A stretch of 38,175 nucleotides of DNA from Chromera velia. Its lineage: Eukaryota; Sar; Chromeraceae. The notes under the pieces are model-generated. The model ran no database searches. It was not told the DNA's origin and saw nothing but the letters and a program-made list of their open reading frames with translations. Position 1 is the stretch's first letter. Every line of letters begins with the position of its first letter. A program made the position numbers and the translations under genes. The stretch covers positions 15,769 through 53,943 of the forward strand of contig JAHBMJ010000210.1 of NCBI GenBank assembly GCA_018398765.1, read 5' to 3'. Below are positions 20,998 through 34,121 of the stretch, in pieces.

Positions 20998-22250
20998 ATG
21001 AAGTTCTCCGCAGTTGCTCTGGCGTTCGTTGCCGCTTCTGAGGCCGCTGTGGTGAGTGCTCTTGCAACTTTTGCCCCTGTAGCAACTTCGCATGCTTAGC
21101 CAGCTTTGTTGATGTAATGGAGTATGACTTTCCAGGGGTTTTGTCACACGTGTTCGCAAGTGTGCGAGTGACTGAGAAGATGTTACGCAACACCTGCACG
21201 TCTTCTAGCTCCCCAACCTCTCCCTCCTGCTGAGTACCTGTGCGAACCTCTTCTCCTTCGATATCTCCTCTTCCTCATCTGAATGAGACTAGATGTTTCA
21301 TAATCGTGAAGGTTGTCTGCGTGTTCGACCATGTGCGTGTACCAGAATATATAGCAGACAACATGTTGCGCAACACCTGCACGCTGACAGCAGTACGCCT
21401 CCTATTGTTCTTATGTGAGTCCCACATGCTTCTGCCGGCTTCTCCACAACACCTGTAGAGAAAAAAATGCTTACGACGGTTGTGTGTGCCCTCTTTGAGT
21501 CTTCCTGCCTCCGTCTACTCGGAGTTGCTGCTTGATTCAATGTGTTTCATCCTGGTGTCTGCCAACGTGCAGGACTTCTCCAAGCTTGGGGACCTCCCTG
21601 ACTTCGGCAAGTTCGATCTCGGCAGTCTTTTCGGAGAGAAGGAGGACTTCGTGAAGGGGGGCAAGTGCAAGCCCATCACCATCGCCGAGATTGAGGAAGC
21701 TCAGAACGGCTGGGGTTGGGGCCTCGTGGCCATTGGTGCTGCCTACGCGGAGGCTTTCAACACGCTCCCCAACAGCAACACCACTTTCGTTACCAAGGCC
21801 GAGCAGGTGATTTCGGAGTTCTACAACTACGGAAAGAGCAATGTCCTCTTCAAGCCCACCCTCACAACCCCTCCCAACCAGTTTCGGCCCACCTTCCAGG
21901 GGGCACTTTCCTACTTCGTTGGCCCCTGGGCCCCTGAGCCTATCGACGGCGATCCCGGCTTTGCCCTCGGACCGGACTGCGGGATGCAGACTCCCCCCCT
22001 TCAGGAGCCCTGTCCCTGGGTTGACGTCCGCTTTGAGAACAACGGGACCTTGCTCTTCAAGGACACCGCGCTCGCCATGGGTAACTACTTCTTCACCCCC
22101 GGGAACGGCACCCAGGACGGTGCTCCCTCCATGGTGGAGTACTCGTTCGCGTACGTGAAGGACCCCAAGACTTGTTACCTCAAGATCGTCCTCCAGCACT
22201 CCTCTGTTCCCTTCATGGCTCCAGATGCTGCATCCATGATGGGACGTTAA
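20998..22250 (+). CDS. secreted SnoaL/NTF2-like protein (2 exons, 243 aa)
   Basis: The model is join(20998..21051, 21573..22250), phase 0, with donor GTGAGT and acceptor GTGCAG. Exon 1 is exactly a short signal peptide (MKFSAVALAFVAASEAAV), so the product enters the secretory route and is probably exported or lumenal. The mature part has the pattern of a single SnoaL/NTF2-like alpha+beta cone domain: an N-terminal helix (NGWGWGLVAIGAAYAEA), KPTLTTPPNQFRPTFQGAL, SYFVG, then strands VDVRFENNGTLLF, TALAMGNYFFT, VEYSFAYV and LKIVLQHSSVPF. Similar small secreted proteins occur in algae and marine bacteria, often with misleading database names; the ligand or reaction is unknown. Exon 2 uses mostly C- or G-ending codons, much more biased than the neighbouring genes, which suggests high expression. 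The gene is divergent from the SET gene. Confidence 0.75.
21180..21384. repeat. dispersed 21-bp direct repeat in the SnoaL-gene intron
   Basis: ATGTTRCGCAACACCTGCACG occurs near 21179-21200 and again near 21363-21383, differing at one base, about 183 bp apart inside the single intron. A weaker copy (CACAACACCTG) lies near 21446. Confidence 0.7.
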
Positions 22251-23445
22251 TTAAGCTTCGACGCTGCTTCGTTTTAGAAAAATTTGAGACATGAATTCGG
22301 CTGTGAGCCTGTGGGTTGACCCATGCATGCAAGAAGCGTGGTCGTCCTTCGATCTTTCTTTCGTGCTCGTGGTCGCTGGTTGTTGACGTACTGCTCAATC
22401 GATAGATGTACTGCTCAATCGATCAAAATCTGAGTGTTCTTTCGTGTGCCCACATCAAGAAGAGAGAAAGCGCGTCTTCGCTTTCAACAAAGTAGACGCT
22501 GCTGTTGAGGTGCATCGGGACGCAATGAGCCCTTGTGAGTGTGAATGTCTCCCATGCTTGGTACTTGTGTGTTTTGAACCTTCCTTTGGTTTCTTCTTTT
22601 TCCCCATGTTTTCTCCCAACGAAGACATTTCAATCATCGTCTCGAGACCAATGTGACACTTCTTATTGTCCTCTTCACTGGCGCCAAAGCGAAATGGGGA
22701 AACTGACCAAAACAGTCGGGTTTTCCGTACCGCGAGCCTTAGTCACGAAATTCGCATATGAACTGTAAGGATGCTTTACAAACAGTGTCAAACACATGCA
22801 TGCATGGTGTATCCATGAAAACTTGAGTGTGATAAGCTGTATATGAGGAGCCACTGTCAGTCTATCTTTACAGCTTAAGACTTCACTAGATAATCTTTTT
22901 TCATGCATGTGTAGCTAACATACTGCGCTACCCTATAAAATTGGAAGTGTTTTAGGGTATGAGATTCTCAAAAAAGTAGTTTGAAGCTCCAAATTTTTTT
23001 TGGAAGTATACTAACATAAAAAAACTAGAAGTCCTAGGAAGGTCTTAGTTAGCGCTCCTAATGTAAAAAATGATGGAGAACGCGTTTTTAGCACTTATAT
23101 GATCTAAAACTTTAGAATTTTTACGAAAAAACGATTTGTTGGCTACAACAGGAGGCGTGACCACAGTATAGGCTCCTTAGGAGGAGAGCGATTAAACATA
23201 AGGGATTAGTTGATTGACAAAACTAGTAAATTCAAAACTGAAAAGAGCAACATGCATAGAATGCAACCATAAAAACCATTATCCCCCCTCCCAAAAATTG
23301 TTGTCGTTCTTTGTTGAGGCTACGCCGCTACGGCATTTCTGGGAGACCCATGCAGGTCTAGAAGGGAGATGGGGGCCACGGTTTCTGTATGCGCATGTAC
23401 AGGTATATATTAATACATTTTTTTTTATTAATAATTATTTTTCTT
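22251..23445. other. intergenic region, partly AT-rich
   Basis: No gene found. It includes the 3' flank of the SnoaL-like gene and a 20-bp period duplication of GTACTGCTCAATCGAT (22388-22403 and 22408-22423). The A/T-rich tract at 22920-23280 contrasts with its surroundings and contains the hairpin at 22929-22959. It may be a relic of a non-autonomous element, but no terminal inverted repeats were recognised. Confidence 0.5.
22929..22959. repeat. inverted repeat (hairpin)
   Basis: TACCCTATAAAA (22929-22940) and TTTTAGGGTA (22950-22959) are complementary apart from a two-base bulge, with a nine-base loop. It marks the start of the AT-rich tract. Confidence 0.6.
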
Positions 23446-23509
23446 TGCATGCATGCATGCGATTGCATGCGTGGATGCATGCATGCACGGATCGAATATA
23501 GCATGCATG
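23446..23509. promoter_or_regulatory. TGCATGC cluster upstream of the large gene
   Basis: TGCATGCATGCATGC at 23446-23460, TGCATGC at 23464-23470, ATGCATGCATGC at 23475-23486 and GCATGCATG at 23501-23509 all lie 420-480 bp before the large gene's start codon. The same word occurs in the SET/SnoaL promoter. It could equally be a simple repeat, so a regulatory role is only inferred. Confidence 0.4.
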
Positions 23510-23929
23510 ACGACTTAATTTGTTGCATGAACGACAAACAAAGCTGCTCGAACAGGCCGGGGGACAGAGCCGGCAGCCCGCAGCTTTCTCACATTCGAAA
23601 TGAAAGGACACTCTTCGTCTCTTGACTATTGAGGGCAGAGTAGGGCTGAAATTGAAGGTACTCAGGCACGAGCCCACTTGGTATTGCTTCTGTCTGTCGA
23701 CGCTCCTTTTGACCTCTGGGCGTCTGCTTTGTGGGCGTCAGTGTTCCAGCTGCTGGTCTCTCTTCCAGACAGTCCATCAAAGAAGTAAAGGAAGCCTTGT
23801 TGTCTCTTGGGGCGCCTTGAAGGCCCCTCGATCTTTTCTTTCTTCAAAGAATCACAAAGGCGTGTTGTGCAACGAACAACAACAACAAAAGACTGTTGCC
23901 AGCTGCCTTGTCTTTCTGTTTCCAGAGCG

Positions 23930-25203
23930 ATGAGAATATTGCAGTCGACGCTTCCCTTTGTCTTCATTGCAAAGGCCTCAGGCCTACGCAAAGCAGAGCG
24001 GGTGCCGAAAAATTATTTCAGATGCGGAGTGGACGACTGTCGTCCCCAACCGGCTGCGGCCGCTTCACCAATTTCCTTTATTGAACTTGAGCAGTCTCCT
24101 CGCCCGCCCGTTCCCTCTCCTTTCCCTGAAGAAGATCTCCCGATGTCGGTGTCTCTTCTCCAGATGTCTTTCCTTGAACTTCACAAACTCTCCCAAACGG
24201 AGGCCGAGGATCTCCTCGCACAGGCAACAGACGAATTCGTTGACGGCATGGCAAAACTGGCCGAGAAGGTCGAGCAGCAGTCCAAAGACGCCAAGGACCC
24301 AAAAGAAACCGCCAAAATCACATCACCTGATGACGTCATCAAGACGATCACAGGTATCAGGAAACAGGCAAACGACATGGCTCACCTTCAGAAGAAAGTC
24401 GCGCTTGTGCACCAAAAGGCAGGACCTCTCTCCGACACTTTCTTTGAGAAGACCAGGTAGGTTCGAGGAGACGTTCATGAAGTGCATGGTAAAATTCATG
24501 ACTTGCTTTTTGTGTCAGTGCCTGAGAAGTAGTCTCAAGCTGAGACACCTCTTGGAAAAAGAAATGCAATTTGGGATGAGCCCTTGCTTGTTTTGTATCA
24601 AGCATGCAATTCGTGAAAGATCACACGCATAACCGAAAGTGGGCCATTCGTGAGATTACATTGTTCCCACTCGTCTTCAGTTGTGTAAGCGGTCTGTTTT
24701 GCCCCGCAGCGAGGTCCGAGGTACTTGAATAGTGCATTCAGGTTACTCAACAGACTTTATTTTATCTCTTTAATTAATTCTTTTTGCACTCCTTTCACTG
24801 TACTTAATTCTGCAGCGAGGCGGCCGACAAGGCATCTGCCGAGGAAGACCACGAGAAGTTGGAAGACGCCGAGACGAAAATAGATGCAGCGAAAAGATCG
24901 ACTCTGGAGCATCTGAAGGTGACGGACAGGGCCAAGTACGCGGATAGGTTTGACGCTGTCTCAAGGTGAATGAGCTCGTAAGGCAAGGGAGGGAAGAGAC
25001 TTTCGGGCAGACAGAAAGACAGGAAGGAAAAACCGGCTTGGATCTTCCCTTCTGTTTCCCTTTCTCTTCTCTCCCCCAACCCCGCACACAGAGAGTCTGC
25101 AGGAAAAAGCGTTAAGTCTTGAAGTTCCCTCAGTTTCTTTCCCCTGTCTCTCTTTCTGCCGGGACCTATGCATGTGTGCCTCCCTGCCTGTCTGCCTGCC
25201 TGC

Positions 25204-25240
<37 letters not shown>

Positions 25241-25241
25241 A

Positions 25242-25273
<32 letters not shown>

Positions 25274-28200
25274 GGTCGTGCCTGTGTGTCTTTCTCTTTA
25301 CTATTTAATTCTGCCGATGATGCATTCACTCTCGATATGCGCCTGCATACCCTCTGTTCTGCTCTCTCGAACAAACAAACCTGGTTGCAGATCCTCTGCT
25401 GCCTCGGCAGAGGAGGTGATGGAAGAAGCGCAAAAACTGACAGAGGAAGACTTCCCTGGAGTGAGTGAGTGAGTGAGTGAGGGAGGGAGGGAGGGAGGGA
25501 GGGAGTGAGTGAGTGAAGGAGCTAGTGTGCCTGCGGGGCGCATGCGGAGGGTCTTTCGTCGGCTGCGTTTCTTTTTGTCCATATAGCTGCTTTTTCTTCT
25601 CTTCTGCCTGCCTGTCTGTCTGTCTGTCTGTCTGTCTGTCTTGATTGATTAATTGATTGATTTCTACAGGTATGAATGATTGTATGGCTCTGACTATGAG
25701 TGCATCTGCCTGTCTGCCTCCCTGCATGTAATTCTTTCCGTTGGTTGGGCCCCCTTTTCCTTCTCTGTTCTGATGTTGCCTTCCTTCTATCAGACCCTTT
25801 GCTTCTCTTTCTGTCCACACGCATGTGCATCAGTGAGTCTGTACATGCGCGCATGCACGTAGACGCATATGTACTCGTGTGTGCCCTTGGTGTGTTGGAT
25901 TTTGCGGTGGATTCGTTCCCCTGTCGGGCTATGTGGATCTGCGTGAAAAGGGATAGGCAGGTTTTGTTCTTTCCATGCATGCATGGGTGGATGAACTTGA
26001 TTCCATGGATCTAACATATTAAAAATTCCATGGATCTAAAATATATTAAAAAAAAAAAAAAAAAAACTTGATTCCATGGATCATGTACTGTTGATGAATG
26101 GATGCAGATTCCCTCTTCACAGCTGAAGACGAATTTGGGAGAGAGAGAGTTAACCAACGAGGAAATGAGAGCAGAAGAAGAAGAGGAAGACAAACCCGAA
26201 CCCGAACCCTCAGGAGGAAAGGGGGCCAAGTCCCCTTCGTCTTCTTCGGATAGCCTATCGCGTCAATTTGTGGACTCTGAAATCGACACTTGTGGTCAGT
26301 CGATTGGAGAGAATGAAAGACTTGCAAACAGCAACAACAAACAAGTTGTGCCGAAAAGTGCTTGCATGAGAGAAACTGAGAGATTGTTCTGCTTGGTTTG
26401 ACGGTGGAAAAGAAATGTGCGGGAGGGAAATGGGCCTGCCTGCGTGGATCTATTGTGTTATCTTTGCATACGTTTCCCTCTCCCCACTCCCTTTACCCCT
26501 TTTGTGTACGTACGCATTCTTAAGATATCCTGGTTGCCTTGTATCTATGCCTCATGCGTTGCTTTTCTCTTTGTGGATTCTTTTCCTCACTGTGTGCGTC
26601 TCTGAGCCAGTATCTTTGTCAGAGATAGATACTAGGGTTTGACTCTAGAAAGCGAGAAGGAAAATAATCGAAAGAGAAAAAACTCGAACCCCGTCAGAAC
26701 TGTTGCAGAGCAAAAAAATTCTTCTCGCCTGTTTCCCAAATGAAACACATTACACAGAAACCTCTCACGATACTCCCAGTCTCTTCACAAAGACATTCAA
26801 TCGAAGTCTCCAACACGACAGCTCTCCCTCTGTGCCCTCGCTTTGTACCTCCCCTCCTTCCTCCCTTCAATTATTTCCCTCCTTCGTTTCTTCTTGATTC
26901 ACGAGGAGAGCAGAGTCGGAGGACGGAGACCCTTCCTCTACGGTCTCTGAGCTGAGCCTGGTGGAGGAAACGGCCAAATCGAAGAAGGGAATGACCACAT
27001 TGGATGACTATGGAAGGGTCGAGGTGGGTCGGCAGTCTGCATGTAGTTGTAGGTGGGATTTTGGCTTCAATTGTGTGTGTGCCTGTTTTGCTTTTTCAGT
27101 CAGTCAGTCAGAATGAATGAATGAATGAATGAATGGATGAATGAATAGTTCCACGGAGAGTCGGGATCTTCCTCTTCTCTACATTCGCGCTTCTCCCTCC
27201 TTGTCTCGCTGTCGCTTGCTACTCACTCCCTCCCTCCCTCACTCACTCACTCACTCACTCACTCACTCACACACACTCATTCACTGACGCTGCAGGCAGA
27301 CTTTCGTCCCAGGGTGCTTCCAAGATCACATGAACAGCCAAAACCTCTCTCCCCCCGATATATGCTTCATGCCTGCAAGTCTGTTTCTCTGTCTGACCGT
27401 CTGCCTATCTGTCTGTTTATCTACCTTGCAGATTTGCGCCTCTGCCTCAGAGGTGGACTGCCGGCCCTGCGATGCCCTCCTGCAAAGAGAGAGCATGACG
27501 AAAACCGAAGAGGAGCTGCACGTCATCTGGAGGAATTGTGTGACGTCTCAGATCGCAGCTGTCCAAGCAAAGAAGTCAGCCAGAATGACAGAAAAGCCTG
27601 CTGAGCACCCTTTCCACCTCTTCTCTTTGCGGTTCGTGTCTTTGTCAACCATGAGCCTCCGAGTTGTCTTTGCTTTTCCACCCCCGAATTTCTCCCTCTC
27701 TGTGTCTTTTCCTGTGAGGCGCTTTTGAAGACCCGTGTTTCGACTGGTCCTTTGCAGGCAGCTTCCTTTCTCAACTTTCCTTACTGTGGTCTCATTTGTA
27801 TTCACACATGGTCGATCCGTCGTTTTCCCTTTTGTTTGACTTCCTGTTTTTTCGCTTAATGGCTGGATGACTGACTGACTGACTGTCTCTCTATCTATCT
27901 CTCTTTCTCTCTCTGTATGTGTGTGTGTGTGTATGTGTGTGTCTGTGCCTCTCTACACGTACTTCTTTTTCTCTTTCTGGATATGTATGTGTATGTGTTT
28001 GAGTACAGGCACAAAGCAAAAGTCCGGAAAGAAGCCCAGAAGGTCGTGGACGACCTGAAAGAAGGAGAGTATGAGAAGTGGACGAAAATGTGGGAGAGGC
28101 GGCTCTTGGCACACGACGTTTTCCAGGTCAGTCAGTGTGACGAGAAGACCAGATATCTGACAAGCGTATTCATTCTGCCAAAAGAAGAGAAGAGAAGGGA

Positions 28201-30681
28201 TGAGAGAGGCGCGGGAACATTCATCCATTTATTCTAGGAAGGAAAGAAGATTCGGACTCTCTTCATACACGTCGATCAATCAGGAAGGGGAATCTGAATG
28301 CTCACAAACAGGTCTTTCTGAATGCGGTTGGGTTTCCATTTCAAAGTCCCTTTTGATCGATGGCCGAGTCTGCGTCATCACGCGAACTGAGTGATGCATT
28401 TCATTTGTCCTTCGTCTTCGAACTCATTCTCTCTCTGCAGGCGGCTGCTGCTGTCTACAACCTCGCTAGCGGGAGGTGGACTGAGAACCCTTCTTGGCCT
28501 CTCCAGATCTTCTCAGAGAACAGGTGCGTGCGTGCGTGCGTCAGGATTGGGCACTTCAGTGGCGGGTCAAGCAGACTGATTTCTCCCTTGTGGAGCCACT
28601 CAATTCCACTCAGCATTGAAAGTTAAGCAGTGAGAGAAGATTACTTATTCAGGTGCGGATAAATTCCTCCCTTTCGATTTGTTCCGAAAAGAAAAACTTT
28701 ACTCCGTGCCTTACGTGCTTGTCCGTGCATTCCTTTCTTGAAGCCTTCCCCCCCCGACATTGAATTTCACACGATTCTATAACCTCTCATATGGGCTATT
28801 TCTCTTTCTGTCTCTCGTGACCCCCCTTTCCCCCTTTCCAGATACGAAGGTGTGGGGTCACGGTTCGAGGTTGCATTCACCCAGCACGCAGATGCCTACA
28901 AAGAGGAGATGATCAGGTCAGAAGGCAGAAAACGGGGCCGGGGAAGAGAGAATTAAGAAGCTTCTCCCTCCTTACACTAATGAATTCATTGGACCCAGAA
29001 CGGGACAATCTGAACATGTCGATGCTGAGTTGATCTGTTGCCGTGGTATCTCACAAAAACATGTTCGTAGCAGGTATTTGTCGGCTTTGGTATGGTTGGA
29101 CGTATTTGCTGATAGATGTGTGAGTACATGCGAGTGTCAATTACATATGCACATACATACGTTATGGACATACACACAAATGCAGGTATGCCTCAACCGA
29201 GGGTGAAGCAGCTGCGATGGACTTTGCTGCCGAGAACGGGATCATAGACGATATTGCAGCAGGGCAAGAACTTGTCGGAGACGGCCAAGGACTTGCAGGA
29301 GACGCAGAGCAGATCGCTGAGAATGCCCAGGCAATGGTTGGTTTGTCAGGAAGGAAGTTGACATATGCACATGTACTTGCAGAGGAAGTGAGGCGTCCCG
29401 GAGCGCGCGCGAAAAAGGGCAGCGCAAAATATGAAAACAGGTTGACTTGTCATCGGGTTTTTACTCTGTGCCAGAAGGGAAATACAGGTACACAGGAAGA
29501 CTAGGGATACAACCAGTGTGAGTTGACATTCGTTCGTATGAAACAGCTGTCTGATGATCATAAGTGGAAAGCCGACCACATCCTCTGCCTTTTTTTTAAA
29601 AGCTTTGTACACACGTATTTCAGTACTGTGACAAAGAGCTGCATTCCATGAATTTCGTTCACCCTAGCTCTTCTTATTCCTTTTTTGATTTTCCCTCAAT
29701 TTGCTCGTGTGCAGCAACCAGAGGCAGAGCAGCTGATGGCAGACATGCAGGTGACTGTCGAGAAAGCCAGAGTTCTTCAAGCGGACATTACAGAGACCAG
29801 CAATGAGCTCAAAGCAGAAATTCAAAAGTGTAACGATGCTCTGGCAGCAGCCCCAGCGACGTTTCTGCAAGAAAGTGAAACAACAAAACAAACGCAACAA
29901 GACCACTCATTTGGCGGTTGGACCCCCCCCACCAGCCCTCCCGACACCGGTGCTCCCGACACCGGTGCTCCCGACACAGGGGCGCCGGACACGGGGATAG
30001 ACACGGGAATCGACACCGGCGTTCCGGGTGCTCCTGTGATTGACCCTGGGGTAGGGGTCGGCATGGGTGACTGCGACACGGAGAGAATCAAAGAACTCAC
30101 CGATGAGTTGAGAGAGAAGCAAGAAGACTTTCAGGAACTACAGGCAGAAATTCAGGAATATCAAGATAGGGTGAGTGAGTGGCTGTGCAAAAGAATAATG
30201 CAAAAGTTTCTCACGTGGGAAACGATTTAAAAACGAGAGAGAAAAAAAACAAAGGAAGAAGCACTTGTCTGTCGGAATGAAGAAAGGAAACTACATTTCA
30301 CAACGCCTGTCTATTTTGCTTCTTTCTGCCGATCATACAAGTGACTGAGAAAGGCCGTCTGCAATCTTTGGAACACACAAAATCTTCTTTCTTTCTTCTT
30401 CTGAATTGTGATCGCTCTCCTTTTGTCTTTATTCTCCAGGCCTTCATTTTATTCTCCAAAAATGAATGCATGCATTGTCTAAATTTATTCTCCAGGCCAG
30501 TGAGTTGGCATCTCAAGTCCAAGAAGAACTCGTGGCGCCTGCAGAGGAACTCATGGAAGAGGGAACGGCCCTGAAAGAGAGGGGGGCGGAGTATGCAAAC
30601 GAAATGATTGACAAGTACACCGACACCGAAATGTTGCAAAAACTTCTCAACGCAGCCGCAGCGTCAGTCATGCAGCCACAG

Positions 30682-30735
<54 letters not shown>

Positions 30736-33700
30736 GCAGACGGATCGACACACGAGCTAACAGGCAGACGCACAGATCGACTGATCTATGTTGACAGACG
30801 ACTCATGCAGGAAGCAGAACGTGTCTCGATCGGGGTCTGTCGGCCACAAATCGATTTTGATCTGAGGCTTTTCTTCGATCGCATCTCTGCGTTCCGAATT
30901 GGCGAGCTAGGCCAATTCAGTTCTCCCAGTGTCCGAAGTCTTTTTACAAGATCTTGGAGTTTGGACCCAGGCATCCTGGATAGACACACTAATTGGTACC
31001 CACACAGAAAGAATCGATCAGAAGGACAACGTGTCGAAATAAATATTGACGCAAATGAGTCACGGGACTGATCTCTACGGAATTCGGCTTGTGTCCTAAA
31101 GTTGTCAAAAGAGCAGCGGGGCGATTTCAGTCCCCTGCCTCTCTCACCGAAGCTAGTAAATGTATGACTTGATCATGCAACATGCGGTCGATTCCTTTGC
31201 CTCCTCTATTTCTGATGATTGATTCATCCATGTGTGTTCGATTCCTTTTCCCATGCATTGCCTCCTTGTCCCTTCCCTCTTTCTGCATGTCTGTCTGCAG
31301 CTACGTGAAGGACGTTGCAGGACATGCGGTGGAACAATTCGGCCTCGCGATGGAGAGTCTGATGATCGCTCTGCAGGTCCGCCAGCGGTATGCATGCATG
31401 CACGGATGATCATGTGTTCTCAGTGCGATTCGGAACGATAGATATCCCTTGTTGCACCCTGTGTTGTTGGAACGGTGGCTATCCCTTATTGCACCCTTTG
31501 TGTGTCGCAATGCTCGGGTTGATGCATATACATGTGCAAGGCGCGCGAGCTTGCGGTCGCTTTTGGTGTTGCTGCATGCGTCCATGTTGGGGAGGAGGAG
31601 TGAGTACTTTTGTGCGTGCGTCAACGTGATTTTTTCAGGTTGCCCCAAGTCCCACCAGCTTTCCTCAGGACTGCCATTCACACCTCCTCGGATAAATAAT
31701 GCCTTTGTCGGAAATCTATCATGCCCACTGAATTTGCATGTCTTGCTGCCTGCAGCCAATCATCGTTGACACACTTCTGATCACCCTGGAGCTCATATTC
31801 GACATCGTCTCTGGGTGGGGGTGGATTCTGACGGCGTTGCGGCTCTCTTGGAAGTTCTGGAAATGGGCACGCTCGTACACACCTGATCCCTCAAAGGTCC
31901 GCTTGCCTTCCGGCCTGCCTGCCTGCGTTCCAACCTGCCAAGGAGCTCGGTGGCATGCGTGTCCTCTTGTCTTTCCGTCCTTCGATTTTTAGCTGCCATC
32001 GCGTATTTTTCAGTGTGAATGGTCTGTTTCTGGGGTGTCCCTTTATGTGTATAGTTCCATCTATCTGCATGTGCACGTGCAGCTGTGCAAGGAGTCGCAC
32101 AAGATGGAGTGCTGCATGAACGAGGTCATGGCGTGGAATGAACTAGCAACGAGCAAGAAGGTCAGTTTGGAGGCTAGTACCTGCCTGATATTTTAGCTGC
32201 TCAGTATGAGGAGAATCGCTTTCGAAGGGCCTTTCTCAGATCCGGCGAAGCGCAAAGTGGCATGGAAACGATAATTGATTTCATTGAGTTACTAGCAACG
32301 CATAACAAACATTCATGCAAGCTCAGAAAAGAATAATCCATCCCCCTGTGTGGTAGTGTGACTATGCAAGCGAAGTTTTGACGTGACATATGCAAATGTC
32401 AGTGGTAAAAGTTCCTGTGAGTAGGTCTCAAATCTATCTCATGAGTATGCTTCTTGATGCTTCATCCGTATTTTCGTACGCACAATGGAAGTATCTCAAG
32501 GCCATCGCTTTTGTTCCTTCCTTCCTTCTTTCTTTCTTTCTTTCCTTCCTTCCTTCCTTCCTTCCTTCTGTCTGTCTGTCTGTCTGTCTGTCTGCTTGTC
32601 TGCATGAAAAGAAGCAGGTCCCCGACCTGGACACGTTCATGAAGGCGACGGACCAACGACTGGAGAAGAGCTCCGACGAGACTTGGAGGGACTGGCTGGC
32701 TTCCTCCAAGCTCACCAAGTGGATGTCCACAGAGAGCCAGTGCATCGCGTTAGTCAGTAGAGAGAGTGTAAATCTGATTGGAAGACTGCATGGAGAGTGG
32801 GGATGAAGGGCATTTTTTTAATCCGGCCGTTCTGCGTAGAGTCATGCAGAAGATCGAATTGAAACTCGTCAGTGATCGCTTTCGCTTTTGTCTTCTGCTA
32901 TACTTCGAAGTATTTGAACAAAGACGAAAGCACCCCCCTTCATGATGTGTGTCACGCGACTGACCGTTCTGGAAGGAAACACATGGACTTGTCCTTTTTT
33001 CCCAAAAGCTACCGCATGGTTTGAACAGAAAGAAAATGCGCGCTTCTTTCTGCATGTTCTTTTCTCTTTCTGCTTGCACGACTGCAGATGGACCGCCTCC
33101 ATGTATTTTGACGTTCCTTCCTCCTCAAAGGGCCTGACAGCAGAGGGGGATTTAATGGGATCCCGCACAGAAGAAGCATTGGCACAGCAGGACAAAGCGA
33201 TCTACAAGCAGTTGACGAGCATCGGGGAGGACGTGAAGGATGCTGAGAAGAAGAAAAAGGACAAAGAAGAAATTGACTGGATTGACAGAGTGGATGAGGG
33301 CCCGCAGGACTGGATTCCGAACAATCCGAAGGGTCTCTGGTTGAAATATGAAGATTCGACGAAGGAGACAACTTTTTTCACCTTAGAAAGAGAAGGGACC
33401 CTGGGGTTTACGGTCAGTGTAGTCATTTTAGTGCATAGATGAGATTGTATGTACACATAGTAAGTGTATTAGTGTGCAGGCAGTGGAACGCCATGTGATT
33501 AAACATACATGGTCTTTTTGGTGGCCTTTTCTGGTCTTGGCTCTGCTCAGCCACGCATTGTCTTCAGTTATGTCTCCCTTAATTGCATTGCACTCTTCCT
33601 TCCTTCCTTCCTTCCTTCCTTCCTTTCTGTCTTCCTCCGTGAATCCCTTCAGACGCATCACCGGTTTCTTTCTGCCAGCAACGACCACAAAAAGATGCGG

Positions 33701-33876
33701 TGCTTTGCGTTCCAGAAGAAGTCGTACGACCCGAAAACTCGAGAGGGGATGCGGAAGAACTTCGACGTCATTCAGGTCGGTCATTTAGCTAATCTTTATA
33801 TATATATATATATAAATAAATAATATACACACATATGTACGTGCACTGGCATGCAGGCAGGGACTTGAAGGACGGC

Positions 33877-33910
<34 letters not shown>

Positions 33911-33988
33911 AGAGAGAGAAGGAGAGAGAGAGAGAGAGAGAGAGAGAAGGAGAGAGAGAAGGAGAGAGAGACAGAGAGACAGAGAGAC

Positions 33989-34064
<76 letters not shown>

Positions 34065-34083
34065 AGAGAGAGAGAAAGAGAGA

Positions 34084-34121
<38 letters not shown>

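Noticed and set aside
21537..22199. 220-aa minus-strand frame opposite the SnoaL-like gene
   Set aside because: It is an antisense shadow of a strongly codon-biased exon; the plus-strand product has a signal peptide exon and a recognisable fold pattern.
23807..23929. Upstream in-frame extension of exon 1 of the large gene
   Set aside because: The extension lacks protein-like composition and would bury the signal peptide. A TTTCCAG acceptor just before the ATG at 23930 suggests this part is a 5' UTR intron.
29383..29440. Extra exon between exons 10 and 11 of the large gene (TTGCAG ... AACAG/GTTGAC)
   Set aside because: Its length of 58 nt breaks the phase between exon 10 (phase 0 end) and exon 11 (phase 0 start).
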